Shown here one piece after another: positions 46,261 to 54,212 of a DNA stretch of 64,000 nt. The notes beneath the pieces are model-generated. The model made no database searches. It saw only the letters and a list, made by a program, of their open reading frames with translations, and was not told the DNA's origin. The DNA is from Erysipelotrichaceae bacterium NK3D112 (GTDB lineage: Bacteria > Bacillota_I > Bacilli_A > Erysipelotrichales > Erysipelotrichaceae). The DNA lies in contig JNJQ01000011.1 in NCBI GenBank assembly GCA_000701725.1, positions 1 to 64,000 on the forward strand, in the 5' to 3' direction. The stretch's first letter is position 1. The number at the start of each line of letters is the position of its first letter. The position numbers and the translations under genes are program-made.

Positions 46261-47571
46261 TTATTCAGCTGCAGCTTCTTCTTTGAGCGCCTGGCTGTCA
46301 ACCGCTCTGAAGAACGGATAGTAGATGGCAGTGGAAACTGCGATCAGGATAGCCTGCAGTAAGATACCGCGCCAGTCAGCCCATGCCGCAAATGCGGAGA
46401 GCAGAATCGGTGTGCCGGTTGATACGTTGACGCCTACCATGTAAGGAACAAGACCGATTGCCATTGCGGCATAGCCGAGCAGGAATGTAACGATCGGAGC
46501 GACGATCATCGGGATCAGCATCAGCGGGTTGAGAACCAGCGGCACACCGAAGACCATCGGTTCAGAGATTCCGCAGATACCGGAAGGAACAGCGATATTC
46601 TTGAGAGCCTTGTATCTTTCGGATCTGGAGAACAGAGCCAGACAGAGACACAGACCGATCGCGCAGCCGGAGCCGCCGATGTTGCCCATTGCGAACCATG
46701 CCGGCTGGATGATGATGTTGGGCAGAGCCTGACCTGCGCCATAGGCAGCCAGGTTTTCCAGTGTGAGCTCAGTATAGAGAGCAGCCATGATGGATGTGGC
46801 AACCATACCGCCGTGGATACCGAAGAACCACAGGACGTTGCAGACGATCAGCAGGATGATGAATGTGAACGGACTTGCGGCAAGAGCTGTGAGAGGTGCC
46901 TTCAGCAGACCGTAGATCAGCATTGTGACAGAGCCATAGGATGTCATGCCAGCGAGCATTCTGAAGACGATTGCCAGAGCTGCCAGAGCAAGTGCCGGAA
47001 CAAGAGCGGAGAATGACTTGGAAATTGCGGGCGGAACGGAATCAGGCATTCTGATACCGATATTCTTCTTGATGAAAATGTTGTGCAGGTTCGGGAACAG
47101 GATGCCGACGATCATTGCTGTAAAGAGGCCGGCAGAGCCAAGGAATGTCATATTGACAGCACTTGCAACTGTGACGGAAACACCTGATTCAGCGTCTGTA
47201 CCAGTAACTCCGAGCGGGATCATAATCAGGAATGCCATCAGGGCGATGGCGCCGCTGGCGATGGATTCTCTGTCGTCCATGCCGAGAACCTGTGCTTCTG
47301 CCCTGGCGATCAGGAAGACTGCGTAAAGGGAGATCATGTTTGTTGTATAGTCAGCCGGAATCGCGAAGAACTGCTTCAGTCCTGTTGCGGTGATAAAGCT
47401 CTGGTACGGAGCGATGTTAAGGCTGGCAAGCAGTGTGAAGATCGCACCAACCATGACAACCGGCAGCATTGCGGAGAAACCGCCGCTGATGCCTTTGAGA
47501 ATACGGTTTGAGCTGATTTTGTCAGAAATGGGAATCAATACAGCCTGAAGTTTTTCAATAAACCCTTCCAT
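46261..47571 (-). CDS. PTS sugar transporter subunit IIC (cellobiose/lactose family)
   Basis: Membrane channel of 436 residues of the CelB/LacE type, which imports a beta-glucoside or related sugar with phosphorylation. It has about ten helices, an N-terminal PISDKISSNRILKGISGGFSAMLPVVMVGAIF and the conserved IKKNIGIRMPDSVPPAISKSFSALVPA and GICGISEPMVFGVPLVLNPLMLIPMI. No IIA or IIB domain is attached, and none is encoded nearby, so it must borrow them. Its promoter overlaps an operator shared with the divergent RpiR gene. AAGGAGG precedes the ATG. Confidence 0.92.
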   Translation of the reverse strand: MEGFIEKLQAVLIPISDKISSNRILKGISGGFSAMLPVVMVGAIFTLLASLNIAPYQSFITATGLKQFFAIPADYTTNMISLYAVFLIARAEAQVLGMDDRESIASGAIALMAFLIMIPLGVTGTDAESGVSVTVASAVNMTFLGSAGLFTAMIVGILFPNLHNIFIKKNIGIRMPDSVPPAISKSFSALVPALALAALAIVFRMLAGMTSYGSVTMLIYGLLKAPLTALAASPFTFIILLIVCNVLWFFGIHGGMVATSIMAALYTELTLENLAAYGAGQALPNIIIQPAWFAMGNIGGSGCAIGLCLCLALFSRSERYKALKNIAVPSGICGISEPMVFGVPLVLNPLMLIPMIVAPIVTFLLGYAAMAIGLVPYMVGVNVSTGTPILLSAFAAWADWRGILLQAILIAVSTAIYYPFFRAVDSQALKEEAAAE

Positions 47572-47611
47572 GTTTTATCCTCCTTCTAAAACTTGTTTTA
47601 TTGACAAGTCC

Positions 47612-47640
47612 AATATATCATTGTGTAAAACCGGTTTCAA
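47612..47640 (-). promoter_or_regulatory. PTS IIC promoter overlapped by an RpiR-type operator
   Basis: On the minus strand TTGAAA (47635-47640) and TATATT (47612-47617) are separated by 17 bases. The -35 lies inside TAAAACCGGTTTCA (47626-47639), a near copy of the palindrome at 47682-47695. Binding there would block the polymerase. Confidence 0.75.
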
Positions 47641-47680
47641 GTATTTATTAAAACTTTTTCTATTTTGTTTTGATTTCTTT

Positions 47681-47709
47681 TTGAAACCGGTTTCACCATT
47701 CGCTATAAT
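47681..47709 (+). promoter_or_regulatory. RpiR-gene promoter overlapped by a perfect 14-base palindrome
   Basis: TTGAAA (47681-47686) and TATAAT (47704-47709) are separated by 17 bases. TGAAACCGGTTTCA (47682-47695) is a perfect palindrome covering the -35. The layout is the mirror image of the PTS promoter, so one repressor should control both genes. Confidence 0.8.
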
Positions 47710-47730
47710 GAAATCAGGTAAGGAGGTAAT

Positions 47731-48504
47731 ATGAGTACAAATCCCCTGGACAGAATTCAGTCTTATTACGATGAGCTGACAAATAAAGATAAAGACATCG
47801 CTGTATATATCATCAACAATCCCAGAGACGCTGCAAGAAGTTCCATCGACGCCCTGGCGAAAATGGCCGGCGCCTCCAAGTCCGCCCTCGTCCGCTTTGC
47901 CAACCGGATCGGCTACAGCGGCTTCGCGGAACTGAAATACGACCTTTCCCGCTTCCTTGTATCGGCCAACAGCGGCACCGATGAGGATCATAAAGATCCT
48001 GTCGATGCAATCTGCGATACATACGCTTCCTATATTTCGCAGATCAAGGAAATGATTGACCGCACGGAACTGGATGCAATCGCGCAGAAACTCACCAGCG
48101 CAAGAAGGATCAAGCTTTTCGGATTCAACCGCACTTTTAACAGCGCCATGCAGATGAGACAGCGCCTTGGCAAAATCGGCGTAGATGCCGAAGCGGTTTC
48201 CGACACCACCGTCATGACCGACCTTGAGGACGTATGCAGAGCCGGCGACTGTGTTATCGTATTTACCGTTTCTGACAACGCCGGCATTTATAACCCCATC
48301 GTCACAAATCTTGCCGAGAATCAATGCTCTGTTTTCTGCTTCACGATGAGCCAGGCCCTTCCCTTCAAGAAGAAATGCGAAAAGTATATTGTCCTGCCCA
48401 GGATTTCCCGTGACAGCAATATTTCTTTCCTTGATGATCAGGCAGTCTTCATGGTCTTCATCGAGATTCTGATGAACAGAATCGCGACACTTCTGAGCAA
48501 ATGA
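47731..48504 (+). CDS. RpiR/MurR-family transcriptional regulator of the PTS locus
   Basis: The 257-residue regulator has an N-terminal RpiR helix-turn-helix (KDKDIAVYIINNPRDAARSSIDALAKMAGASKSALVRFANRIGYSGFAELKYDL) and a C-terminal SIS sugar-phosphate domain (about 95-250; RIKLFGFNRTFNSAMQMRQRLGKIGVDAEAV, GDCVIVFTVSDNAGIYNPIVTNLAEN). It diverges from the PTS IIC gene and carries its own operator, so it probably represses itself and the transporter until a phosphosugar accumulates. TAAGGAGG precedes the ATG. Confidence 0.92.
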   Translation: MSTNPLDRIQSYYDELTNKDKDIAVYIINNPRDAARSSIDALAKMAGASKSALVRFANRIGYSGFAELKYDLSRFLVSANSGTDEDHKDPVDAICDTYASYISQIKEMIDRTELDAIAQKLTSARRIKLFGFNRTFNSAMQMRQRLGKIGVDAEAVSDTTVMTDLEDVCRAGDCVIVFTVSDNAGIYNPIVTNLAENQCSVFCFTMSQALPFKKKCEKYIVLPRISRDSNISFLDDQAVFMVFIEILMNRIATLLSK

Positions 48505-48508
48505 AAAG

Positions 48509-48560
48509 AATATCCGTTGATCTTCTTCCTCTGAACAGAAGAGATGCGGATATTTTTTTT
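48509..48560 (+). terminator. Terminator of the RpiR gene
   Basis: AATATCCG (48509-48516) pairs with CGGATATT (48547-48554), with an inner stem and eight T. Confidence 0.8.
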
Positions 48561-48765
48561 GAGACATCTAAATTACTTTGTTGTATGGATGAGCTTTAAA
48601 CATTTTGTGTTTAAAGGGTGTTGTTATCAACTTTGTGTTGATGACCTTTTCTTTTTTGTGTTGATATCCTTTAAGCACTGTGTGGGTTCGTCATAATAAA
48701 AACTCCTGTCTTACAATGGATTTACCACGATTTCCATACAGTTTCATTCAATTTGGCAAATGCGA
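48561..48765. repeat. AT-rich gene-free tract with hairpin and short direct repeats
   Basis: This 205-base gap lies between the converging RpiR and ddh genes. CTTTAAACA (48594-48602) and TGTTTAAAG (48608-48616) form a perfect nine-bp hairpin. TTTGTGTTGAT occurs twice (48632-48642 and 48655-48665), and a related TTTGTGTTTA lies in the hairpin (48604-48613). ATCAAC/GTTGAT (48626-48642) can form a second stem. No coding frame is convincing. It could hold a small RNA or a remnant of a mobile element. No clear ddh terminator was found. Confidence 0.4.
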
Positions 48766-49752
48766 TTAAAGCATGTGCGCGCGCATCTCTTCCGGGCTCA
48801 TCTCACTCAGAAGAACCGGCGGAATATCGAAGACGGTCTTGCAGCCGAAGTCGCCCTTCGCGCTTAAGCGGGCAATCGCTCTGGCATAGGCGATGATCAC
48901 GCTGGAAGTGAATTCGGGATTGGAATCCAGCTTCAGGGAGAATTCGATGACATGCTTGTGCTCATGGTTCATGCCGGTGACGCCGGAGCGGAACACGAAG
49001 CCGCCATGGGCCAGTTCGGAATGATCTCTCTTCAGCTCTTCCATGGAGATGAAGTGCACAGTTGTATCATAATCGCTGAAGTAGTTAGGCATCTCGACGA
49101 TTTCCTTTTCGACCTTTGCCGCATCCGCGCCTTCCTTGAGAACAACGAAACATTCACGTGTGTGCTTCTGTCTTGTGCTCAGCTCGGGGTTTTCGCCATT
49201 GCGGACAGCTTCCAGGGCTGCGTCAACCGGAATGGTGTACTGCTTGGCATCAGCGACACCCTCGATTCTTCTGATCGCATCGGAATGGCCCTGGGAAACG
49301 CCCTTGCCCCAGAATGTATAGTCTTTTCCATTCGGAAGAATGGCGCTGGAATATGCTCTGATCAAAGAGAACATGCCCGGATCCCATCCGACCGAAATCA
49401 TCGCGGTGTGTCCGCTTTCCTTTGCGGACGCATCAACAGCATCGAAATGCTGAGGAATGTTTGCGTGGGTATCGAAAGAGTCGATCACATTGAAATACTT
49501 CGCGTATTCCGGTGTCTGCACAGGCAGATCAGTCGCGCTTCCGCCGCACAGAACCAGCACATCGATTCTGTCTTTCCAATCCAGAATGTCACTGACGCTG
49601 ACAACCGGAACATTTTCTGTTTTCAGGGTGATGGAGGAAGGATCGCGTCTTGTGAAGACTGCACACAGTTCCATGTCTTCTGTTTCTCTGACCGCGCATT
49701 CGATGCCGCGGCCGAGGTTGCCGTAACCAAGGATTCCGATTCTGACTGTCAT
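48766..49752 (-). CDS. ddh: meso-Diaminopimelate dehydrogenase
   Basis: Makes meso-2,6-diaminopimelate from tetrahydrodipicolinate, ammonia and NADPH in one step. The 328-residue product starts with the Rossmann motif IGILGYGNLGRGIECAV and carries the family blocks SFDTHANIPQHFDAVDASAKESGH, SVGWDPGMFSLIRAYSSAILPNG and FWGKGVSQGHSDAIRRIEGVADAKQYTIP. Its presence in the operon means the succinyl or acetyl branch is not needed. It is the last of four genes behind a lysine riboswitch. Confidence 0.95.
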   Translation of the reverse strand: MTVRIGILGYGNLGRGIECAVRETEDMELCAVFTRRDPSSITLKTENVPVVSVSDILDWKDRIDVLVLCGGSATDLPVQTPEYAKYFNVIDSFDTHANIPQHFDAVDASAKESGHTAMISVGWDPGMFSLIRAYSSAILPNGKDYTFWGKGVSQGHSDAIRRIEGVADAKQYTIPVDAALEAVRNGENPELSTRQKHTRECFVVLKEGADAAKVEKEIVEMPNYFSDYDTTVHFISMEELKRDHSELAHGGFVFRSGVTGMNHEHKHVIEFSLKLDSNPEFTSSVIIAYARAIARLSAKGDFGCKTVFDIPPVLLSEMSPEEMRAHML

Positions 49753-49768
49753 TTTCTTTTCCTCTTTT

Positions 49769-50482
49769 CTAATCGCCGTTCAGAAGGTTCTGCATATTGT
49801 ACAGACCGGCTTCTTTGCCTTCGAGATATTCAGCAGCGCGGATGGCGCCGTTGACAAAGATCTGCCGGTTATCCGCATGATGGGTAATGGTGATGCTTTC
49901 ATTGTTGCCGAAGAAGTGAACGGTATGCTCGCCCGCTTCGGTTCCGCCTCGAAGCGCATGCACGCCGATTTCCTTTTTCCTTGCGCCGCACATGCCGTTG
50001 CGTCCGTATACTTCCTCAAACTCATTGTCCGGATTGAGGATTTCCAGGATTGCTTTGGCTGTGCCGCTTGGCGCATCGGCCTTCTGGTTGTGGTGGGTTT
50101 CCACCAGCTCCATATCAAAGGTGTCTTTCAGCATCGGCACTGCTTTTCTCAGGATTTCCTGCAATACGGCGACACCGTATGAGAAGTTCGCGCTGTAGAA
50201 AACCGGATGGTTTTCAGCCAGTGCAAAGAGTTCGTTTTTCTGTTCCTGTGAAAGCCCGGTTGTGCCGTAAACAAGCGCGCAGCTGTTCTCATTCACATAA
50301 TCAATGATCCATCCCAGGTTGTCACGATGGGAGAAATCGATGATCATATCCGCTTTGTCTGCCGCTTTGAGCTCATCGAGATTGAAGGAGTCAAACAGAC
50401 CGATGACGGTATGGCCTTTTTCTTCCGCTGTCTTTGCGATCAGCTGGCCCATTCTTCCCTTGCCGCCGACGATGATTTTCAT
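49769..50482 (-). CDS. dapB: 4-hydroxy-tetrahydrodipicolinate reductase
   Basis: NAD(P)H-dependent reductase of the lysine and diaminopimelate pathway, 237 residues. The N-terminal GGKGRMGQLIAKTAEEKGH binds cofactor, YGTTGLSQEQ (near 73) and the active-site block VETHHNQKADAPSGTAKAIL (near 130) bind substrate. The start overlaps the dapA stop as ATGA, so the two are coupled. Confidence 0.95.
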   Translation of the reverse strand: MKIIVGGKGRMGQLIAKTAEEKGHTVIGLFDSFNLDELKAADKADMIIDFSHRDNLGWIIDYVNENSCALVYGTTGLSQEQKNELFALAENHPVFYSANFSYGVAVLQEILRKAVPMLKDTFDMELVETHHNQKADAPSGTAKAILEILNPDNEFEEVYGRNGMCGARKKEIGVHALRGGTEAGEHTVHFFGNNESITITHHADNRQIFVNGAIRAAEYLEGKEAGLYNMQNLLNGD

Positions 50483-51354
50483 AAGATACCGGCCTTTCTC
50501 ATTTCATCAAGCAGATGTTCATGGTTCTTTTCCGCCATCTCATATAACGGAAGTCTGTATCCGCCGACTTCCTTGCCCATCGCGTTGAGAGCCGCCTTGA
50601 CAGGGATCGGATTGACTTCGCAGAAGAGTGCGTGGATGTAATCCAGATATTTCTGCTGGATGGCAAGCGCGCCGGCCTGATCGCCTTCAAACCATTTTGC
50701 GACCATATCATGGCACTCTTTCGGATTGGTATTTGCAAATACGCTGATCACACCGCTTGCGCCGATGGAAAGCAGCGGGATGACCATGTCATCGTTGCCG
50801 CTGAACATGACAAAGTCATCACTCAGATAACGGGAGATACTCATGGCATAGGAGATGTTGCCGCTGGCCTCCTTGATGCCGATGATGTTGGGATGCTTTG
50901 ACAGTCTTTCAACCGCGCTGACACTCAGGGAACATCCGGTTCTGCCCGGAACGTTATAGAGAATCAGCGGTGCGCTGACCGCATCCGCAACCGTTGTGAA
51001 GTGGCGGATCATGCCTTCCTCATTTGCCTTGTTGTAATAAGGGGTGATGACAAGCAGCGCATCCACGCCCATATCCGCGTATTTCTTACTCTTGTAGAGC
51101 ATGGTGTTGGTATCGTTGGAACCGGAGCCGGCAATGACCGGAACACGGTGATTGACTGTTTTCAGTGTGAATTCCACAACCGCGTCATCCTCTTCATGGG
51201 TCATGGTTGTGCTTTCACCGGTTGTGCCGAGCACCAGAATGCCGTCGGTGGAATTTGCGACATGCCATTCGAGCAGTTCGCCGAGTTTTTCGAAGTTTAC
51301 GCTGCCATCCTCATGAAACGGTGTGATCAGCGCTACAATGGAACCCTTAATCAT
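50479..51354 (-). CDS. dapA: 4-hydroxy-tetrahydrodipicolinate synthase
   Basis: Condenses pyruvate and aspartate semialdehyde, the first step of the branch. The 291-residue product shows GSIVALITPFHEDGSVNFEKL at the start, GTTGESTTMTHEE (near 43), the catalytic Tyr in LILYNVPGRTG (near 133) and the Schiff-base Lys in IIGIKEASGN (near 160). AGGAGG precedes the ATG, and it follows lysA by 12 bases. Confidence 0.95.
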   Translation of the reverse strand: MIKGSIVALITPFHEDGSVNFEKLGELLEWHVANSTDGILVLGTTGESTTMTHEEDDAVVEFTLKTVNHRVPVIAGSGSNDTNTMLYKSKKYADMGVDALLVITPYYNKANEEGMIRHFTTVADAVSAPLILYNVPGRTGCSLSVSAVERLSKHPNIIGIKEASGNISYAMSISRYLSDDFVMFSGNDDMVIPLLSIGASGVISVFANTNPKECHDMVAKWFEGDQAGALAIQQKYLDYIHALFCEVNPIPVKAALNAMGKEVGGYRLPLYEMAEKNHEHLLDEMRKAGIL

Positions 51355-51366
51355 GCTTTTATCCTC

Positions 51367-52623
51367 CTATTTTTCGAGCGAAATCAGATGCTCGTATGAT
51401 TCTCTTTCAATCACTTCGCGCGCCTGTCCGTCTTTGACAAAGACGACTGCCGGCAGCGCAAGCTTGTTGTAATGGCTGGCCATCGAATAACCGTAGGCGC
51501 CGGTTGTTTTCATGACCAGAATGTCACCGGTGTTCACCTGCGGCAGTGCAATGGACTGGATCAGGATATCGCCTGATTCACAGCACTTGCCCGCGATCGT
51601 ATATGTGGCGGTTTTTTCTTCATCCTCTTTGCCGGCGATGAAGGCATCATATTCCGCCTGATACAGGGCAGGACGGATATTGTCGCTCATACCGCCGTCC
51701 ACGAATGCGTAGAGTTTGTTCGGTGTCTTTTTGATATAACCGACTTTGTAAAGGTTGTATCCCGCTTCAGCGACAATCGAGCGGCCCGGTTCAATCAGCA
51801 CGCGTCTGATCTGATTGTGAATGGAGCTGTTGGCCTCTTCACATGCGCTGATGATTTCATCACAGACCTCATCCACGGGAATCGGATGATCCTTTGATGT
51901 GTAAAGCGCCGCAAAGCCGCCGCCGAGATTGACTGATGTGATATCCGCGCCAAGCTCATCCTTCATCTTTGCCGCAAAGGCAAACATCTTCTTAACAAGT
52001 TCTGAATAAGCCTGCTTGTCGAAAATCTGTGAGCCGATGTGGGCATGAATTCCTTCGAACGCCGTATTGTCGCAGCCTTCGAACAGATCAGTGACATAAG
52101 CGATCTCATCCCAGTCCAGCATGGAGATGCCGAACTTGGAATCCACATGGGCGGTCACGATGTACTGGTGCGTGTGCGCCTCAATACCCGGATTGACCCG
52201 CAGGAAGACACGGATCTGTCTGTCGGTGCCTTCGATCTGGCGGATGAGTTCCTGTGCTTCCATGACATTGTCGATGACGATTGTGCCGACGCCGCAATCC
52301 AGCGCCATACGGATTTCATCGGGTGTTTTGTTGTTGCCATGGAAGAAGGTCTTTGAGCAGTCAAAGCCCGCCTTCCAGGCCGTATACAGCTCGCCTCCGG
52401 AAACAACATCCAGACAGCAGCCGTATTCTGAAACCAGAGAGATCATGGCCTTGCAGTTGAATGCCTTGGACGCGTAGACCACATCCGTGCGGATTGTATC
52501 CGAACGGAAATGTTTTGTGAATGATTCCAGTTTGTCTCTGAGCATGTTCTCGTCATAGGCAACAAGCGGTGTTCCGTATGTTTCCGCAAGTTCCCTGATG
52601 TTCATTCCGCCGATTTCAGTCAT
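51367..52623 (-). CDS. lysA: Diaminopimelate decarboxylase
   Basis: PLP enzyme that converts meso-diaminopimelate to lysine. The 418-residue product has the PLP lysine in VVYASKAFNCKAM (near 51), VNPGIEAHTHQYIVTAHVDSKFGI (near 150), the phosphate loop NLGGGFAALY and CCESGDIL (near 345). It is the first gene behind the lysine riboswitch, so lysine shuts off the whole lysA-dapA-dapB-ddh operon. TAGGAGGAG precedes the ATG. Confidence 0.95.
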   Translation of the reverse strand: MTEIGGMNIRELAETYGTPLVAYDENMLRDKLESFTKHFRSDTIRTDVVYASKAFNCKAMISLVSEYGCCLDVVSGGELYTAWKAGFDCSKTFFHGNNKTPDEIRMALDCGVGTIVIDNVMEAQELIRQIEGTDRQIRVFLRVNPGIEAHTHQYIVTAHVDSKFGISMLDWDEIAYVTDLFEGCDNTAFEGIHAHIGSQIFDKQAYSELVKKMFAFAAKMKDELGADITSVNLGGGFAALYTSKDHPIPVDEVCDEIISACEEANSSIHNQIRRVLIEPGRSIVAEAGYNLYKVGYIKKTPNKLYAFVDGGMSDNIRPALYQAEYDAFIAGKEDEEKTATYTIAGKCCESGDILIQSIALPQVNTGDILVMKTTGAYGYSMASHYNKLALPAVVFVKDGQAREVIERESYEHLISLEK

Positions 52624-52641
52624 AGGCTCCTCCTAAATAAA

Positions 52642-52669
52642 ATGCCGGCAGAGTGCGTCCGCCGGCATA
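52642..52669 (-). terminator. Attenuator hairpin of the lysine riboswitch
   Basis: ATGCCGGC (52642-52649) and GCCGGCAT (52661-52668) form the stem, and TTTATTT follows on the minus strand, just ahead of the lysA ribosome site. The loop carries GCACTC, which can pair with GAGTGC in the riboswitch. Confidence 0.8.
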
Positions 52670-52684
52670 AATAAATACCATCCA

Positions 52685-52838
52685 GATAGCACTCCTACTT
52701 CAGTAGACAGTCGTACAGATCTTTTCTGCACGCCCACCATCTGCCAGCGCCCTGACAGACAGTTCGGCGGACTTGCTTTGACCAGGTATCGTAACGCCTG
52801 CCGGCTGTGCCTGATTTTGTCGCATCCGCGCCTCTATC
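52685..52838 (-). promoter_or_regulatory. Lysine riboswitch (L box)
   Basis: On the minus strand the RNA begins GATAGAGGCGCG (52838 inward), near the L-box AGAGGUGCG. It contains GTCAAAGCAAGTCCGCCGAA, like the conserved AAAG...CCGCCGAA segment, and closes with GTGCTATC (P1 pairs GATAG with CTATC). It lies directly ahead of the lysA-dapA-dapB-ddh operon. The GAGTGC (minus-strand partner of 52689-52694) can pair with GCACTC in the attenuator loop, giving a classical antiterminator. The AGUA segment of the consensus is not obvious. Confidence 0.82.
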
Positions 52839-52847
52839 ATGTTGTGT

Positions 52848-52876
52848 ATATTATCATTCATTGTCCGGTATTTCAA
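52848..52876 (-). promoter_or_regulatory. Promoter of the lysine operon
   Basis: On the minus strand TTGAAA (52871-52876) and TAATAT (52848-52853) are separated by 17 bases, just upstream of the riboswitch. Confidence 0.65.
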
Positions 52877-52933
52877 CCGAAATACCATATAGTTTGTAAA
52901 AATTATGAAAACTATTATGAAAACTTTTGAAAA

Positions 52934-53269
52934 TTATTTCTCTCTGAGGAAGGCACGGTCTTTTTCGGAAATGCCTGCCTCATCAGTGACGTAGCGCTCG
53001 GCCTTCATGGTCAGGTCATATTTCTCTCTGAGCGCCGCGAGGATTCCCATCATCTCGGATGCGTGATGGGCATCGATGGCTTCCTGATCTCTCCACATGT
53101 CAATCAGCAGAACGGTTTCCGGATCGTTCTTCGGATAGAAATATTCATATCTTTCATTTCCGTCTTCGGCGCGGATTCTGTCCGCTGTTCCGCTGCTTTC
53201 CATCTCTTCCGCGAATTTGCGGGCGTTTCCGTTTTTGCCCGTATAATAAAGATTCACTGCAATACTCAT
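52934..53269 (-). CDS. Antibiotic biosynthesis monooxygenase (ABM)-type small protein
   Basis: The 111-residue protein has the dimeric ferredoxin-like ABM fold by pattern: VNLYYTGKNGNARKFAEEMESSGTADRIRAEDGNERYEYFYPKNDPETVLLIDMWRDQEAIDAHHAS. The late DMWRDQEAIDAHHASEMMG helix is the strongest family sign. Members are often quinol or heme-related monooxygenases, or have no proven activity. It is a single gene. AGAGGTG precedes the ATG at 53269. Confidence 0.8.
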   Translation of the reverse strand: MSIAVNLYYTGKNGNARKFAEEMESSGTADRIRAEDGNERYEYFYPKNDPETVLLIDMWRDQEAIDAHHASEMMGILAALREKYDLTMKAERYVTDEAGISEKDRAFLREK

Positions 53270-53337
53270 TAGTTTTACACCTCTCTTAATTTTATTTTAC
53301 TGTTTTTCAAACTGTTTTGACATATCGCTTCCATAGA

Positions 53338-53366
53338 TTGTCAATCCTGCACAGCTGTGCTACATT
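53338..53366 (+). promoter_or_regulatory. SGNH-gene promoter with a 12-base palindrome in the spacer
   Basis: TTGTCA (53338-53343) and TACATT (53361-53366) are separated by 17 bases. GCACAGCTGTGC (53349-53360) fills most of the spacer and is a perfect palindrome, so a repressor bound there would exclude polymerase. Confidence 0.6.
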
Positions 53367-53399
53367 TCCATATGCATCAAAACAGATATGGAGAAGACT

Positions 53400-54137
53400 A
53401 TGAGCAGCACTGAATATAACGGAAACATCCTTTACGGAAAGAAATGGGCGGTATGCGGAGACAGTTTCACCTCCGGTGTCACTGGCAGCGTGTTTGAAGA
53501 TGGCTTCTGCAAGGGCATGCCGAAAACATATCCTTACTTTATCGCAGAGCGCAATCACATGGAGATTGTGCGCTTCTTTGAGGGCGGCAGATGTCTTGGC
53601 TATCCGTCTGACAACACCTTCCATAACAGCCTCACCGATCCGGCCCAGGATTTCTATTACCGCAACATTCCCGAAGATGCGGATTACATCACGATTTATC
53701 TTGGCATCAATGATTCCCATCATGAGCATGGCAAAGCCAAGGACGGCGAAGATCCGACCGGTCCGATTCCCATCGGCACAATGGAGGATCAGACAACTGC
53801 CACCTATTGCGGCGCGTGGAATGAGGTGCTTTCCTGGCTGATCGAAAACCGTCCGTTCGCCCATATCGGCATGCTTGTCTCAAACGGATGCGACCGTGAG
53901 GAATACAGAACCGTACAGATCAATATGGCAAAGAAATACGGTATCCCCTACATTGACATGAACGGCGACCGCTTCACTCCGGTCATGATCCGTTCCCAGA
54001 ATCCCGACATCTCCGCAGAAGTCAAAAAGACGGTCATGCTGAAGCAGGCGGTGGATTATCCGCACAATACCCACCCCAATGACAAGGCGCACGAATACGA
54101 ATCATGCTTCATTGAGGATTTCCTCAGAAGAATCTGA
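53400..54137 (+). CDS. SGNH/GDSL-family hydrolase
   Basis: The roughly 245-residue hydrolase has block I WAVCGDSFTSGVTG (nucleophile Ser), the Gly-Asn block as LGINDSHH (near 100) and block V as THPNDKAHEYES (catalytic His) near the end. The enzyme probably removes acyl or acetyl esters from a carbohydrate. It has no signal peptide. I chose ATG at 53400 because GGAGAAG lies just upstream; an in-frame ATG at 53388 overlaps that site. It stands alone. Confidence 0.8.
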   Translation: MSSTEYNGNILYGKKWAVCGDSFTSGVTGSVFEDGFCKGMPKTYPYFIAERNHMEIVRFFEGGRCLGYPSDNTFHNSLTDPAQDFYYRNIPEDADYITIYLGINDSHHEHGKAKDGEDPTGPIPIGTMEDQTTATYCGAWNEVLSWLIENRPFAHIGMLVSNGCDREEYRTVQINMAKKYGIPYIDMNGDRFTPVMIRSQNPDISAEVKKTVMLKQAVDYPHNTHPNDKAHEYESCFIEDFLRRI

Positions 54138-54142
54138 CGTTT

Positions 54143-54187
54143 AAAAAGCGGAATCTGTATCACATGGTACAGACTCCGCTTTTTTTG
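54143..54187. terminator. Bidirectional terminator between the SGNH and MarR genes
   Basis: AAAAAGCGGA pairs with TCCGCTTTTT, with an inner CTGTA/TACAG stem. Seven T follow on the plus strand and five on the minus strand. Confidence 0.85.
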
Positions 54188-54212
54188 TTATGGCAATAAT
54201 GGGTGGATCTGC

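Noticed and set aside
47575-48567. A 330-codon open frame on the minus strand opposite the RpiR gene
   Set aside because: The plus-strand RpiR protein has a complete family match, ribosome site, promoter and operator. The opposite frame has no homology and runs over the promoter.
48952-49854. A 300-codon open frame opposite ddh
   Set aside because: ddh is certain, and the opposite frame has no signal or homology.
52700-52888. A 62-codon open frame in the lysA leader
   Set aside because: It overlaps the lysine riboswitch and its promoter. The RNA structure explains the sequence better.
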